Shown here: positions 54,405 through 63,908 of the stretch, in pieces | Layout of the letters: every line of letters begins with the position of its first letter | Numbering within the stretch: the first letter of the stretch is position 1 | Assembly: GCF_003491325.1 (NCBI RefSeq) | Contig: NZ_CP022881.1 | Coordinates: 434,001-498,000 of the forward strand | Length of the DNA stretch: 64,000 nt | Direction: 5' to 3' | Source: Staphylococcus sp. M0911 | GTDB taxonomy: Bacteria; Bacillota; Bacilli; Staphylococcales; Staphylococcaceae | The notes under the pieces: model-generated | Seen by the model: only the letters and a program-made list of their open reading frames with translations | Databases searched by the model: none | What the model was told of the DNA's origin: nothing | Made by a program: the position numbers and the translations under genes

Positions 54405-54621
54405 AAGAGGGAGTGGGACAGAAATAATAAAGAACCACTAATCATTTATGATGTAGTGGTTCTTACGCATTAGCCACAGCTAATGTGTACTTTAAACTAG
54501 GAATGCATGAGTGAAACTCATGCATAAGAAATACTAATTTCTAAAGAAAATGAATGACTTTACAGTCGACTACTGCCTAAATATGAATGTAACTTGAAAT
54601 ATATATTTCTGTCCCTCTTCT
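54405..54621. repeat. Large multi-stem intergenic element (about 217 bases)
   Basis: AAGAGGGAGTGGGACAGAAATA at the left (22 bases, shown by ends AAGAGGG and GGACAGAAATA) pairs with TATTTCTGTCC and CCTCTT at the right. Three internal hairpins are visible: AAGAACCACTA/TAGTGGTTCTT, CATTAGC/GCTAATG and GCATGAGT/ACTCATGC. It occupies nearly the whole gap between the convergent YdeI-like and butA genes, serving as terminator for both; the complexity exceeds what that needs. Confidence 0.72.
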
Positions 54622-54657
54622 TATTTTTATGAGTGTTTAAGCATTTAATAAAGAGAA

Positions 54658-55437
54658 TTAATGGAATCTCATTCCACCATCAACAATAATCGTTTGGCCA
54701 GTAATATAATCTGAATCTTTGCCAGCTAAGAAACTAACAACATTTGATACATCTTCAGGTTGTGAAAGTTTGCCTAAAGCGATTTGATCAGTAAATTGTT
54801 TCCAACCCCAAGATTCAGGTTGTCCAGCTTCTTCAGCAGTTTTCTTAGCAATACCTTCCATCATTGGTGTTTGAACAATACCAGGCGCAAATGCATTTAC
54901 TGTAATAGATTCATGTGCTAGATCACGTGCAGCAACTTGAGTTAAACCTCGCACAGCAAATTTACTACTACTATAAAGTGATAAGCCTGCATTACCTTCT
55001 ACGCCTGCTTGAGATGTAGCATTAATAATTTTTCCACCATGACCTAATTGTTTGAATTGTGCATGTGCAGCTTGAATGCCCCATAAAACTCCTTTGACAT
55101 TGACGCCATATACTTTGTCGAAGTCTTCTGGTGTAATAGAATCAATGGGTGTCATTGGTCCTAAACCAGCATTGCTCACTAAAACGTGAAAATCGCCAAA
55201 ATGTTCAACTGTTTGATTTAAAGCATTAAATACATCATCACGATTGGCTACGTCAGCTTTAATTGCTAAAACTTTTGAGTCATCTTGTGTTAAAGATTGT
55301 GCCGCTTGAATTGCGCCTTCTCCGTTGAAATCCACAATGGCTACTTTGAATCCATCATCAAATAAACGTTTAACGATTTGATACCCAATGCCTTGTGCAC
55401 CACCTGTTACAACTGCTACTTTGCTTTCTTGACTCAT
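54658..55437 (-). CDS. butA: Acetoin(diacetyl) reductase / 2,3-butanediol dehydrogenase
   Basis: A 259-residue SDR that reduces diacetyl to acetoin and acetoin to 2,3-butanediol with NADH. The cofactor motif [11 protein letters not shown] near residue 12, Asp in AIVDFNGE selecting [14 protein letters not shown], the catalytic [11 protein letters not shown] and YSSSKFA near 155, and the C-terminal GMRFH-type [11 protein letters not shown] are those of the ButA/BudC branch. The sequence [15 protein letters not shown] near 205 is characteristic of the staphylococcal enzyme. AAGAAGGG precedes the ATG. Functionally paired with the acetoin dehydrogenase operon 30 kb upstream. Confidence 0.92.
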   Translation of the reverse strand: MSQESKVAVVTGGAQGIGYQIVKRLFDDGFKVAIVDFNGEGAIQAAQSLTQDDSKVLAIKADVANRDDVFNALNQTVEHFGDFHVLVSNAGLGPMTPIDSITPEDFDKVYGVNVKGVLWGIQAAHAQFKQLGHGGKIINATSQAGVEGNAGLSLYSSSKFAVRGLTQVAARDLAHESITVNAFAPGIVQTPMMEGIAKKTAEEAGQPESWGWKQFTDQIALGKLSQPEDVSNVVSFLAGKDSDYITGQTIIVDGGMRFH

Positions 55438-55939
55438 ATAAAACCCTTCTTCGTATATATTTTGATTACAAGGTCAACATAGCACAAAAAAGAAATAAAA
55501 AATTATAAATGTGTAACATAAAAGTATAATTCAATGTATTGTCAATATTTCTTAAAATAATTTTCATAATTCATAAGGTTATAAAATACTAAGCATATTT
55601 ATCCTTTTATATAATTAATCAAATGTAAAAAGAACTATATAAAAATGTTAAGGGTGAATAGTTTAATTTTGTAAAAATGCAATAGGTTTACTAAAATTAT
55701 ATAGGGTATATATTTATATCGTTGTCGAATATGCGAGCAATTAAAAATCATGATGTGGTGGGAGCACAACATTAATGAAGCGTGATTCGCATTATTTGAG
55801 TTTATAATTTTTAAAAGCAAAGGCCTTCGTGCTCTTGTTCAACTAATATTTTTATTTTGTTAACAACTGCTCTGTGGGCCTTTTTTAATTGTCATTGCAT
55901 TAATTCGTCATTTTTACAATATGGAAGGGGAAAACAATC
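55438..55939 (+). other. 502-base region upstream of opuCA
   Basis: Very AT-rich. It holds the butA promoter (not identified), possible TATATA boxes near 55700, and the leader with terminator-like hairpin described separately. No credible gene is seen. Confidence 0.5.
55819..55886 (+). terminator. Terminator-like hairpin in the opuCA leader
   Basis: AAAGGCC (55819-55825) pairs with GGCCTTT (55877-55883), and TTGTT with AACAA inside it, followed by T6. It lies 54 bases before opuCA on the same strand. An upstream GAGCAC (55762-55767) can pair with GTGCTC (55829-55834), which would offer an alternative fold, so attenuation is possible. Confidence 0.5.
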
Positions 55940-57193
55940 ATGTTAAGCATTAAAAATTTAACCAAGATTTACTCTGGGAATAAAAAGGCAGTAGATAATT
56001 TAACGCTTGATATTGAATCAGGTGAATTTATCGCCTTTATTGGGACGAGTGGTAGTGGTAAAACCACTGCTTTAAGAATGATTAACCGAATGATTGAAGC
56101 CACAGATGGCCAGATTCAAATGAATGGCAAAGATGTACGTAATATGAACCCAGTTGAATTAAGAAGAAGTATTGGTTACGTCATTCAACAAATCGGTTTG
56201 ATGCCTCATATGACTATTAGAGAAAATATTGTACTTGTACCGAAATTACTAAAATGGTCGAAAGAAAAGAAAGATCAAAAGGCGGAAGAACTCATTAAAC
56301 TTGTAGACCTACCAGTAGAATATTTAGACCGTTATCCGGCAGAACTATCTGGTGGTCAACAGCAACGTATTGGTGTAGTAAGAGCCCTTGCTGCTGAACA
56401 AGATATTATCTTAATGGATGAACCATTTGGTGCACTTGATCCAATTACACGAGATACACTTCAAGATTTAGTGAAAGAACTTCAACAAAAATTAGGTAAA
56501 ACATTTATTTTTGTGACACATGATATGGACGAAGCCATTAAATTGGCGGATAAAATCTGTATTATGTCGAAAGGTAAAGTCGTACAATTCGATACACCGG
56601 ACAATATTTTAAGAAATCCTGCTAATGATTTTGTAAAAGACTTTATTGGTCAGAATCGATTGATTCAAGATAGACCAAATATGAAAACAGTTGAAGGCGC
56701 AATGATTAAACCTATCACAGTAAACGCAGATGATTCACTTAACGATGCGGTCAATATCATGAGAGAGAAACGTGTAGATACAATATTTGTTGTAAATAAT
56801 CATCACAAATTACTTGGATTTTTAGACATAGAGGATATCAATCAAGGACTCCGTGCAAGAAAAGAACTGATTGATACGATGCAACGTGATATTTATAAAG
56901 TACATATCGATTCGAAATTACAAGACTCAGTGCGTACGATTTTAAAACGTAATGTTAGAAATATTCCAGTTGTTGATGATGACAATATCCTTATAGGTTT
57001 AATTACACGTGCTAACTTAGTTGATATCGTTTATGACTCTATTTGGGGTGAATCAAGTGACACACAGTTAGCGCAACCTTCTGACAAATCTGTTGAAAGT
57101 GATATAGCGAATTCAGAACATCAAGCTCATCAACAAGATGATGCTAGTGTTACAGAAGAGGCGAATAAGCATGAAACGGGAGATGAGCGATAA
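55940..57193 (+). CDS. opuCA: Osmoprotectant ABC transporter ATPase OpuCA
   Basis: The ATPase of the OpuC importer for glycine betaine, carnitine, choline and related solutes. The 417-residue protein has Walker A GTSGSGKTT, signature LSGGQQQRIG, Walker B IILMDEPFG and switch VTHDMDEA in the first 240 residues, then two CBS domains (about 255-375: VNADDSLNDAVNIMREKRVDTIF quoted as SLNDAVNIMREKRVDT, and RNVRNIPVVDDDNILIG), which in this family sense ionic strength or cyclic di-AMP. A Gln, His and Glu-rich tail ends it. AAGGGG precedes the ATG. The stop overlaps the opuCB start by one base. Confidence 0.94.
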   Translation: MLSIKNLTKIYSGNKKAVDNLTLDIESGEFIAFIGTSGSGKTTALRMINRMIEATDGQIQMNGKDVRNMNPVELRRSIGYVIQQIGLMPHMTIRENIVLVPKLLKWSKEKKDQKAEELIKLVDLPVEYLDRYPAELSGGQQQRIGVVRALAAEQDIILMDEPFGALDPITRDTLQDLVKELQQKLGKTFIFVTHDMDEAIKLADKICIMSKGKVVQFDTPDNILRNPANDFVKDFIGQNRLIQDRPNMKTVEGAMIKPITVNADDSLNDAVNIMREKRVDTIFVVNNHHKLLGFLDIEDINQGLRARKELIDTMQRDIYKVHIDSKLQDSVRTILKRNVRNIPVVDDDNILIGLITRANLVDIVYDSIWGESSDTQLAQPSDKSVESDIANSEHQAHQQDDASVTEEANKHETGDER

Positions 57194-57828
57194 TGAAAGC
57201 ATTCTTGAATGAATATGGAAGTCAGCTCGTATCTAAGACGATTGAACATTTCTATATTTCTATCATTGCTTTACTGATTGCAATCGTCGTAGCCGTTCCG
57301 TTAGGTATCTTATTGTCTAGAACAACGAAAACGGCCAATGTGGTTCTAACCATTGCGGGTGTTTTACAAACTATTCCAACATTAGCAGTATTAGCCATTA
57401 TGATACCTATCTTTGGCGTAGGAAAGACACCAGCGATCGTAGCGTTATTTATCTATGTGTTATTACCAATATTAAATAATACGGTACTCGGCGTGAAAAA
57501 CATTGATAAAAACGTAATACAAGCTGGACAAAGTATGGGAATGACACAATTTCAATTAATGAAAGATGTTCAAATGCCATTAGCGTTACCTATGATTATT
57601 AGTGGTATACGTCTGTCAAGTGTATACGTTATTAGTTGGGCTACATTAGCGAGTTATGTCGGCGCAGGTGGTCTTGGTGATTTAGTATTTAACGGATTGA
57701 ATTTATATCAACCACCAATGATTATTAGTGCAGCAATATTAGTTACGTTACTAGCACTAATTGTCGACTTTTTACTATCATTAGTTGAAAAATGGGCAGT
57801 ACCTAAAGGTTTAAAAGTATCTAGATAA
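57193..57828 (+). CDS. opuCB: Osmoprotectant ABC transporter permease OpuCB
   Basis: A 211-residue membrane permease with five to six spans; IPTLAVLAIMIPIFGVG near residue 63 and the EAA-like loop GQSMGMTQFQLMKDVQMPLALP near 120 (quoted as GQSMGMTQFQLMKDVQMP), which docks on the ATPase, are intact. It pairs with OpuCD to form the channel. Start shares one base with the opuCA stop (TAATG), so translation is coupled; the OpuCC gene follows after 21 bases. Confidence 0.93.
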   Translation: MKAFLNEYGSQLVSKTIEHFYISIIALLIAIVVAVPLGILLSRTTKTANVVLTIAGVLQTIPTLAVLAIMIPIFGVGKTPAIVALFIYVLLPILNNTVLGVKNIDKNVIQAGQSMGMTQFQLMKDVQMPLALPMIISGIRLSSVYVISWATLASYVGAGGLGDLVFNGLNLYQPPMIISAAILVTLLALIVDFLLSLVEKWAVPKGLKVSR

Positions 57829-57849
57829 GAAAAGGGAGGATTTATCAAT

Positions 57850-58803
57850 ATGAAGAAACATATCAAATATACAGTGATTCTTATTGCGTTGTCCCTCTTA
57901 GTATTATCTGGGTGTAGTTTGCCAGGTTTAGGGGACGGCAATTCAAAGAATGATGTAAAAATTACAACAACTGAGACGAGTGAAACTAAAATCATTGCTA
58001 ATATGGAAAAATTAATGATTGAACATGAAACTAAAGGCAAAATTAAACCTACAATTATAGGTAACTTAGGTTCTAGTATTATTCAACATAACGCATTACA
58101 GCGCGGTGACGTTAATATGTCTGCGGTTAGATACACAGGTACCGAATTAACAAGTGTATTGAATGCCAAACCGACGAAAGATCCTAAAAAAGCCATGGCA
58201 GAATCACAAAGACTATTTAAGAAAAAATATGATCAAAAGTATTATAATTCATTAGGTTTTGCGAATACGTATGCGTTTATGGTGACAAAAGAAACAGCTA
58301 AGAAATATCACTTAGAAAAAGTATCAGACTTAGAAAAATATAAAGATGAATTACGATTAGGTATGGATACACAATGGATGAATAGAGCAGGCGATGGCTA
58401 TCCAGCATTTGTTAAAGATTATGGATTCAAATTTGCCAGTGCACGACCAATGCAAATTGGACTAGTATATGATGCACTGAAAAATAAAAAATTAGATGTT
58501 GCTGTAGGATATTCTACTGATGGTCGTATTGCAGCCTATGATTTAAAAATCTTAAAAGACGATCGTAAATTCTTCCCACCTTATGATGGTAGTCCACTAG
58601 CGACTGAAAAAGTGATTAAAGATAATCCGAAAATAGATACAGCCTTGAAAAAGTTAGAAGGTAAAGTGTCAACTAAAGAAATGCAGAAATTAAATTACGA
58701 AGCAGATGGTAAAGGTAAAGAACCAGCTATCATTGCTGAAGAATACTTGAAAAAACATAACTATTTCGAAAACGATAAAAATAGTAAGAAAGGTGGTCAA
58801 TAA
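57850..58803 (+). CDS. opuCC: Osmoprotectant-binding lipoprotein OpuCC
   Basis: A 317-residue substrate-binding lipoprotein. A signal peptide ends in LVLSGC, so Cys22 is lipidated and the protein is anchored outside the membrane. The mature part is the OpuAC-type two-lobe fold: ITTTETSETKIIANMEKLM (quoted as TETSETKIIANM), the binding region VRYTGTELTSVL near 95, DTQWMNRAGDGYPAF near 178 and VGYSTDGRIAAYDL near 220, whose Tyr and Thr residues build the cation-binding cage. AAGGGAGG precedes the ATG. Two bases separate it from opuCD. Confidence 0.94.
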   Translation: MKKHIKYTVILIALSLLVLSGCSLPGLGDGNSKNDVKITTTETSETKIIANMEKLMIEHETKGKIKPTIIGNLGSSIIQHNALQRGDVNMSAVRYTGTELTSVLNAKPTKDPKKAMAESQRLFKKKYDQKYYNSLGFANTYAFMVTKETAKKYHLEKVSDLEKYKDELRLGMDTQWMNRAGDGYPAFVKDYGFKFASARPMQIGLVYDALKNKKLDVAVGYSTDGRIAAYDLKILKDDRKFFPPYDGSPLATEKVIKDNPKIDTALKKLEGKVSTKEMQKLNYEADGKGKEPAIIAEEYLKKHNYFENDKNSKKGGQ

Positions 58804-58805
58804 TC

Positions 58806-59495
58806 ATGAAAGGTAATTTATTCCAATCTATTATTGAATATTACTCATTAAACTTTGGCTACCTAATGGAATTATTTTTTAAACATTTACTTATGTCAGT
58901 ATATGGTGTGCTCTTTGCATGTATCATTGGGATACCGATTGGCATTGTCATTGCACGATATAAAAAATTAGCATGGCCAATCATCACGATTGCTAATATC
59001 ATTCAAACTGTTCCAGCTATTGCCATGTTAGCCATTTTAATGTTAGCGATGGGACTTGGCCCAACGACAGTAGTTGTTACTGTATTCTTATATTCATTAT
59101 TACCAATTATTAAGAATACGTACACGGGCATTACAGATGTAGATGAGAATATTAAAGATGCTGGTAAAGGCATGGGTATGACGAGAAACCAAGTTTTACG
59201 TATGATTGAATTACCACTATCTCTTTCAGTCATCATTGGTGGTATACGTATTGCGCTCGTTGTAGCAATTGGAATTGTGGCAATTGGTTCATTTATCGGT
59301 GCGCCAACGCTTGGTGATATTATCATCCGAGGTACCAATTCAACAGACGGTACGACTTTCATCCTTGCAGGGGCAATCCCTATTGCATTAATAGCCATTT
59401 TAATTGATTTAGGTTTAAGATTTTTAGAAAAACGATTAGATCCTACACGTAAAAATAAAAAGAAATTTGAACATCAACCACAACAAATCAAATAA
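58806..59495 (+). CDS. opuCD: Osmoprotectant ABC transporter permease OpuCD
   Basis: A 229-residue permease of the BPD family, homologous to OpuCB. About six spans; IIQTVPAIAMLAILMLAMG near residue 61 and the coupling loop GKGMGMTRNQVLRMIELPLSLS near 118 (quoted as GKGMGMTRNQVLRMIELP) are clear, and the basic tail KRLDPTRKNKKK follows the last helix. Last gene of opuCABCD, 2 bases after opuCC. Confidence 0.93.
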   Translation: MKGNLFQSIIEYYSLNFGYLMELFFKHLLMSVYGVLFACIIGIPIGIVIARYKKLAWPIITIANIIQTVPAIAMLAILMLAMGLGPTTVVVTVFLYSLLPIIKNTYTGITDVDENIKDAGKGMGMTRNQVLRMIELPLSLSVIIGGIRIALVVAIGIVAIGSFIGAPTLGDIIIRGTNSTDGTTFILAGAIPIALIAILIDLGLRFLEKRLDPTRKNKKKFEHQPQQIK

Positions 59496-59504
59496 AATAT
59501 AAAA

Positions 59505-59540
59505 AAGAGGTCTGAACTATGATATTTGTTCAGGCCTCTT
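59505..59540. terminator. Bidirectional intrinsic terminator between opuCD and lrgB
   Basis: AAGAGGTCTGAAC pairs with GTTCAGGCCTCTT (one wobble) around an 10-base loop, flanked by A6 on the left. Confidence 0.88.
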
Positions 59541-59557
59541 ATCTTATATTAAATGAT

Positions 59558-60262
59558 TTAACCTAATAAAATAGGTGCTAATATTGGGACAATTGCGACG
59601 ACGATGACACCGACGATAACAACGGCAATACTACCCATTGATTCCTCAGTTTCACCTAAATCTTTTGCGGCTGCAACACCTAGTGTATGACCACTAGAAC
59701 CTAACGCTAAACCACGTGCAATTGGATTGGTAATTTTAAACCATTGTACGATTTTAGTACCAAGTGCAGAGATAACTACAGCATTAAGTATAACAGCTAA
59801 TGATGTTAACTCTTTGACACCACCGATACCTTCAGAAACTGGTAAGGCAATCGCTGTTGTAGCAGCTTGAGGTAACATAGATGCAACAATTTGATTACCA
59901 AATTGGAATAATGAAGCAACTAAGTAAATTAATATTAAGGCTACAACTGTACCTAATGCGATACCACCGAATATTTGTAACCAATATTTTTTTAATACAT
60001 CACGTTTTTTATATAAAGGTATTGCAAAACTGATTGTCGCTGGCTCTAAGAAGAAGTATATGATGTCGCCACCGATTTTATAACTTTGATAGCTAATACC
60101 TGTTAATTTTAAGAAAACAATACCTACAACCATACTTACAAATAAAGGTGCAAGTAAGAAAAAGCCATTTGTTTTTTTATAGAAATATGTAGCTATAACA
60201 AATGGGATTAATGATAGTAAAATACCGAAATAGGGTGTATTAATACCTAAATAGTCCGCCAT
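59558..60262 (-). CDS. lrgB: Antiholin-like membrane protein LrgB
   Basis: A 234-residue membrane protein that works with LrgA against CidA-type holin activity to limit murein hydrolase and lysis, and more recently in pyruvate uptake. Sequence blocks [14 protein letters not shown] near residue 8, [17 protein letters not shown] near 62, [33 protein letters not shown] (quoted as [18 protein letters not shown]) and [25 protein letters not shown] (quoted as [20 protein letters not shown]) match LrgB, not CidB, as I recall them. It is 2 bases downstream of lrgA. The lytSR regulator genes are not in this window. Confidence 0.9.
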   Translation of the reverse strand: MADYLGINTPYFGILLSLIPFVIATYFYKKTNGFFLLAPLFVSMVVGIVFLKLTGISYQSYKIGGDIIYFFLEPATISFAIPLYKKRDVLKKYWLQIFGGIALGTVVALILIYLVASLFQFGNQIVASMLPQAATTAIALPVSEGIGGVKELTSLAVILNAVVISALGTKIVQWFKITNPIARGLALGSSGHTLGVAAAKDLGETEESMGSIAVVIVGVIVVAIVPILAPILLG

Positions 60263-60264
60263 GA

Positions 60265-60711
60265 TTAACCTCCTATACGACTAGTTTCTTCATTTTTCTC
60301 TTTACTTGGGAATAGTGATTTAGTCACAAGTAATTGAGATGCATAACCAGTACAAACTAATAAGAAAATAGTTGAAATAATAATAAGTAAGATAATCAGT
60401 ATTGGACTTTTACTTAAAATCGGTAATGAATTGATAACTGAAATCCCAGCTGGTACGAATAAGAAACTGATGTTATTCGTTAAAGCAGTTCCTACGGATT
60501 CAACTTGTTCCAATTTAACAATGCCAGTACATAAAGCTATAAATAATAAAACTAAACCGATTACTGAAGCGGGCATTGGGATAGGCATGACTGCTTCAAT
60601 GATCTTGGAAATAAATAAAATAACTGCAAGTGTTAAAGCCTGTTGGAAGAAATGATACACTCTTCCAGATGTATGTTGAACTCGTTCACTTTGAGAAGGT
60701 GAGTTAGCCAT
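60265..60711 (-). CDS. lrgA: Antiholin-like protein LrgA
   Basis: A 148-residue holin-like membrane protein with about four spans. [25 protein letters not shown] (quoted as [18 protein letters not shown]) near residue 32 and [20 protein letters not shown] (20 residues) near 75 are the family core, and [11 protein letters not shown] near 120 fits LrgA rather than CidA. I start at the ATG at 60709-60711 (MANSPSQ): GGAGGA ends 9 bases upstream. The longer frame to 60774 is not needed. lrgA and lrgB form an operon, with a cre-like site about 300 bases upstream. Confidence 0.9.
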   Translation of the reverse strand: MANSPSQSERVQHTSGRVYHFFQQALTLAVILFISKIIEAVMPIPMPASVIGLVLLFIALCTGIVKLEQVESVGTALTNNISFLFVPAGISVINSLPILSKSPILIILLIIISTIFLLVCTGYASQLLVTKSLFPSKEKNEETSRIGG

Positions 60712-61312
60712 AACATACATTCCTCCTGTTCTATTTGTGTAAAATGATTTGGTAAGAACGTTTGGATTTGTCAAAAATACGACTCACTTACTCATTTAAA
60801 ACAAAAAAAGCGACTGACTTGTTATTAGGTTTTAAAAAAATAAATAAAGCTCAAATTGCAAATTTCAAACGAATCTTTTGTGAAGTAATTCACAAGTGAT
60901 TATACAATATATTTCATATTAATTTGCATATTGAATTCGTCATTTCAGTGACAATTTTCAAAATAATTAATAGGGATCATCGTTATCAATTTAACAAATC
61001 CTCGTATTATCAAATCGAAAACGCTTACCTATTTTTAACGATAATACTATCATTTGTATAGTTCAAGACGTTATGGAAAAATAAAAGTAATTGGTGTAAA
61101 ATATAGATTTATATATACAAATATTCTAAATATTAAAAGAAATTAAAGGGTAAAGGTAAAGAAGTATTAAATCGATTTAAAAGTACAGATTAAAATTTAG
61201 ACAAATAGAAGGAAAGCAATTGTTAGTAAATCAAAGGTTGTAGTTTTCAGTCGATTTAAAACCAAGTAAGTAAAAGTTGGAAAGTGTTTTTTGTAGGAGG
61301 AATTGATATTTT
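60712..61312. other. 601-base divergent regulatory region, lrgAB and norB-like gene
   Basis: Carries both promoters. I see a cre-like site (61016-61029) and long A/T tracts but no assured -35/-10 pair, LytR site, inverted repeat or gene. A long leader for the norB-like gene is possible. Confidence 0.5.
61016..61029. promoter_or_regulatory. cre-like site between lrgA and the norB-like gene
   Basis: CGAAAACGCTTACC matches 12 of 14 cre positions. It is some 305 bases from lrgA and 285 from the exporter start, so which gene it serves is unclear. Confidence 0.4.
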
Positions 61313-62716
61313 ATGAACAAAGCTTCAAGAGAATTTGAAGGAGATAATAGGCTCCTTCTAGGTATCATTTTAGGTGTGATCACCTTTTGGTTATTTGCAC
61401 AAACACTTGTGAATTTAGTTGTACCTTTGCAATCTACATATCAAAGTGATATCGGGACGATTAACATCGCAGTCAGTCTTACCGCTTTAATGTCAGGATT
61501 ATTTATTGTAGGTGCCGGTGACTTTGCAGATAAATTTGGTCGTGTGAAAGTCACATACATAGGACTCGTATTAAATATTATTGGTTCTTTGTTAATCATT
61601 ATCACACCATTAACACCGTTTTTAATTGCTGGAAGAATATTTCAAGGCTTGTCTGCTGCATGTATTATGCCTGCAACATTAGCCATTATTAACCAATATT
61701 ACATTGGTACAGCGAGACAAAGGGCGTTAAGTTATTGGTCAATTGGATCATGGGGTGGTAGTGGTATTTGTACACTCTTTGGTGGCTTAATGTCAACGCA
61801 CTTTGGTTGGAGAACCATCTTCATCGTTTCTATTGTATTAACATTATTATCAATGTATTTAATTAAACATACACCTGAAACAAAAGCTGAACCAGTTATC
61901 ACTGAAAATGGTGAGAAAAAGAAATTCGATATTGGCGGATTAATGATTTTAATCATATGTATGTTAAGTATCAACGTGATTATTACGCAAACATCTAAAC
62001 TAGGATTATTCTCACCCATTATTTTAAGTTTAATTGTGGTATTCATTGTTTCACTTATCGGCTTTATTATGTATGAAAATAAGATTAAATATCCTTTAGT
62101 AGATTTTAGTTTGTTTTCAAATAAAGGATATAGTGGTGCAACAGTTTCTAACTTTATGTTGAACGGTGTTGCAGGTGGGACACTCATTGTTGTTAATACC
62201 TACTACCAACAACAGTTAGATTTTAATGAATCACAAACAGGTATGATTTCATTAACTTATTTGATAGCAGTATTAATTATGATTCGTGTAGGTGAAAAGA
62301 TACTACAAGCACTTGGTCCGAAACGTCCGTTATTAATGGGTAGCGGTATTACTGCACTTGGTTTAGTATTATTGTCTTTAACGTTTTTACCAGAACCTTG
62401 GTACATTACATCTAGTGTTATTGGTTATTTATTATTTGGTACTGGTTTAGGTATCTATGCTACACCATCTACAGATACAGCTGTAGCACAAGCGCCTGAC
62501 GAAAAAGTGGGTGTTGCTTCAGGTGTTTATAAAATGGCATCATCTTTAGGTAATGCATTTGGTGTTGCTATTTCTGGAACGATATATGGCGTATTTGCAT
62601 CACAAATGAATATGGAGTTGGGTGGTTTTATGGGTGTAATCTTAAACGCGGTCATTGCCATCATTGCATTCTTCGCCATTTTATTATTAGTTCCAAAGAA
62701 AGCAAGAAATTTATAA
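61313..62716 (+). CDS. MFS multidrug exporter, NorB-like (DHA2)
   Basis: A 467-residue membrane protein with about 14 spans. The opening GDNRLLLGIILGVITFWLFAQTLVN (quoted as LGVITFWLFAQTLVN), ARxLQG motif C region GRIFQGLSAACIMPA near residue 105, and YWSIGSWGGSGICTLFGG near 142 strongly resemble S. aureus NorB, which exports quinolones, tetracycline and fatty-acid-like compounds. RVGEKILQALGPKRP near 320 and YATPSTDTAVAQAP near 382 are also shared. The start follows AGGAGG. NorB in S. aureus is controlled by MgrA and NorG; no regulator gene is adjacent here. I leave the symbol blank because close paralogues (NorC, SdrM, Tet38) exist. Confidence 0.85.
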   Translation: MNKASREFEGDNRLLLGIILGVITFWLFAQTLVNLVVPLQSTYQSDIGTINIAVSLTALMSGLFIVGAGDFADKFGRVKVTYIGLVLNIIGSLLIIITPLTPFLIAGRIFQGLSAACIMPATLAIINQYYIGTARQRALSYWSIGSWGGSGICTLFGGLMSTHFGWRTIFIVSIVLTLLSMYLIKHTPETKAEPVITENGEKKKFDIGGLMILIICMLSINVIITQTSKLGLFSPIILSLIVVFIVSLIGFIMYENKIKYPLVDFSLFSNKGYSGATVSNFMLNGVAGGTLIVVNTYYQQQLDFNESQTGMISLTYLIAVLIMIRVGEKILQALGPKRPLLMGSGITALGLVLLSLTFLPEPWYITSSVIGYLLFGTGLGIYATPSTDTAVAQAPDEKVGVASGVYKMASSLGNAFGVAISGTIYGVFASQMNMELGGFMGVILNAVIAIIAFFAILLLVPKKARNL

Positions 62717-62725
62717 TTACTAGTG

Positions 62726-62758
62726 AAAGGTCGAAACGAAAAAGTTTCGGCCTTTTTT
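62726..62758 (+). terminator. Intrinsic terminator after the NorB-like gene
   Basis: AAAGGTCGAAAC pairs with GTTTCGGCCTTT (one wobble) around a 6-base loop, followed by T6. Confidence 0.88.
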
Positions 62759-62869
62759 ATAGCATTAATTTTAATGTTAGAAAATTATGAAAATTAAGTT
62801 ATGTTCATTGACGATGTTAGTCTTAAATAGTATTTTAAAGGTAACTTTACCGAGGAATGAGGGATTGGA

Positions 62870-63802
62870 ATGAAGATAGCTATTGCAGGTTCAGGTGCAT
62901 TAGGAAGTGGATTTGGTGCTAAATTATTCCAAAATGGATATGATGTAACGCTAATAGACAGTTGGGAATCACATGTTAAGGCAATTCAAACGAATGGATT
63001 GCACATAGATATTAATGGTGAACATTGTCATTTAGAAATACCAATGTATGATTCTAGAGAAATACCTGAAGATGTATTATATGATGTTGTATTTTTATTT
63101 CCTAAATCAATGCAACTTAAAGAGGTGTTAGATTATATACAACCACATATAACTCAATCAACTATCGTAGTATGTACGATGAATGGTCTAAAACATGAGC
63201 GTTTGATTGAGCAATATGTCGAATTACCACAAATTGTGAGAGGTGTGACAACATGGACTGCAGGAATTGAAAGTCCTGGTTGTACGCATCTAATGGGTAG
63301 TGGACCGGTTGAGGTAGGTTCATTGGTCACAGATGGTACTGCTAATGTAAAAACAGTCGTAGACATTTTGAATCGAGCAGAGCTAAATGGTGTATTGAGT
63401 AATGATTTACATCAATCTATATGGAAGAAAATTTGTGTGAATGGGACAGCCAATGCATTATGTACGATTTTAGAGTGTAATTTAGCAACATTAAATCAAA
63501 GCGATGATGCTAAAAATCTTATTTATAAAATAACCCAGGAAATTGTGCATGTAGCAACGATTGATGATGTGCATCTGAATTTAGATGAAGTGTTTGAGTA
63601 CCTCATCGACTTAAATGATAAAGTAGGTCCACATTATCCTTCGATGTACCAAGATTTAATTAATAATCATCGTAAAACTGAAATTGACTATATCAATGGT
63701 GCGGTTGCTCGCTTAGGCGCGGAACATCATATTGACGCACCAGTCAATCATTTCGTAGCTAATATGATTCATGCTAAAGAACAACAATTAGATGCACAAT
63801 AA
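62870..63802 (+). CDS. panE: 2-dehydropantoate 2-reductase PanE/ApbA
   Basis: PanE reduces ketopantoate to pantoate with NADPH, a step in coenzyme A synthesis. The 310-residue protein has the Rossmann motif GSGALGSGFGAKL at residues 7-19, LFPKSMQL and TMNGLKHE around the nicotinamide, the catalytic Lys in SIWKKICVNGTANALC (about residue 185), and a C-terminal helical domain with SMYQDLINNHRKTEIDYINGA (quoted as RKTEIDYINGA) that holds the substrate Glu/Ser/Asn. GAGGAATGAGGG precedes the ATG. No panBCD genes are in view, so one cannot exclude a related ketoacid reductase, but the motif set is typical. Confidence 0.87.
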   Translation: MKIAIAGSGALGSGFGAKLFQNGYDVTLIDSWESHVKAIQTNGLHIDINGEHCHLEIPMYDSREIPEDVLYDVVFLFPKSMQLKEVLDYIQPHITQSTIVVCTMNGLKHERLIEQYVELPQIVRGVTTWTAGIESPGCTHLMGSGPVEVGSLVTDGTANVKTVVDILNRAELNGVLSNDLHQSIWKKICVNGTANALCTILECNLATLNQSDDAKNLIYKITQEIVHVATIDDVHLNLDEVFEYLIDLNDKVGPHYPSMYQDLINNHRKTEIDYINGAVARLGAEHHIDAPVNHFVANMIHAKEQQLDAQ

Positions 63803-63821
63803 ATATAAGAAACCTTTTATT

Positions 63822-63862
63822 AAGCTTATAAGCAAAACCCACGAATTGCTTATAAGCTTTTT
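63822..63862 (+). terminator. Intrinsic terminator of panE
   Basis: Perfect 14-bp stem AAGCTTATAAGCAA with its complement (63846-63859) around a 10-base loop, then T6. Confidence 0.92.
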
Positions 63863-63908
63863 TAAACTGAAAAATGACGTGCGACATTCTAATATTTGAG
63901 GTGAGTAT

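Noticed and set aside
61732-62187. 151-residue minus-strand frame inside the NorB-like gene
   Set aside because: Antisense shadow; no ribosome-binding site and no recognisable domain.
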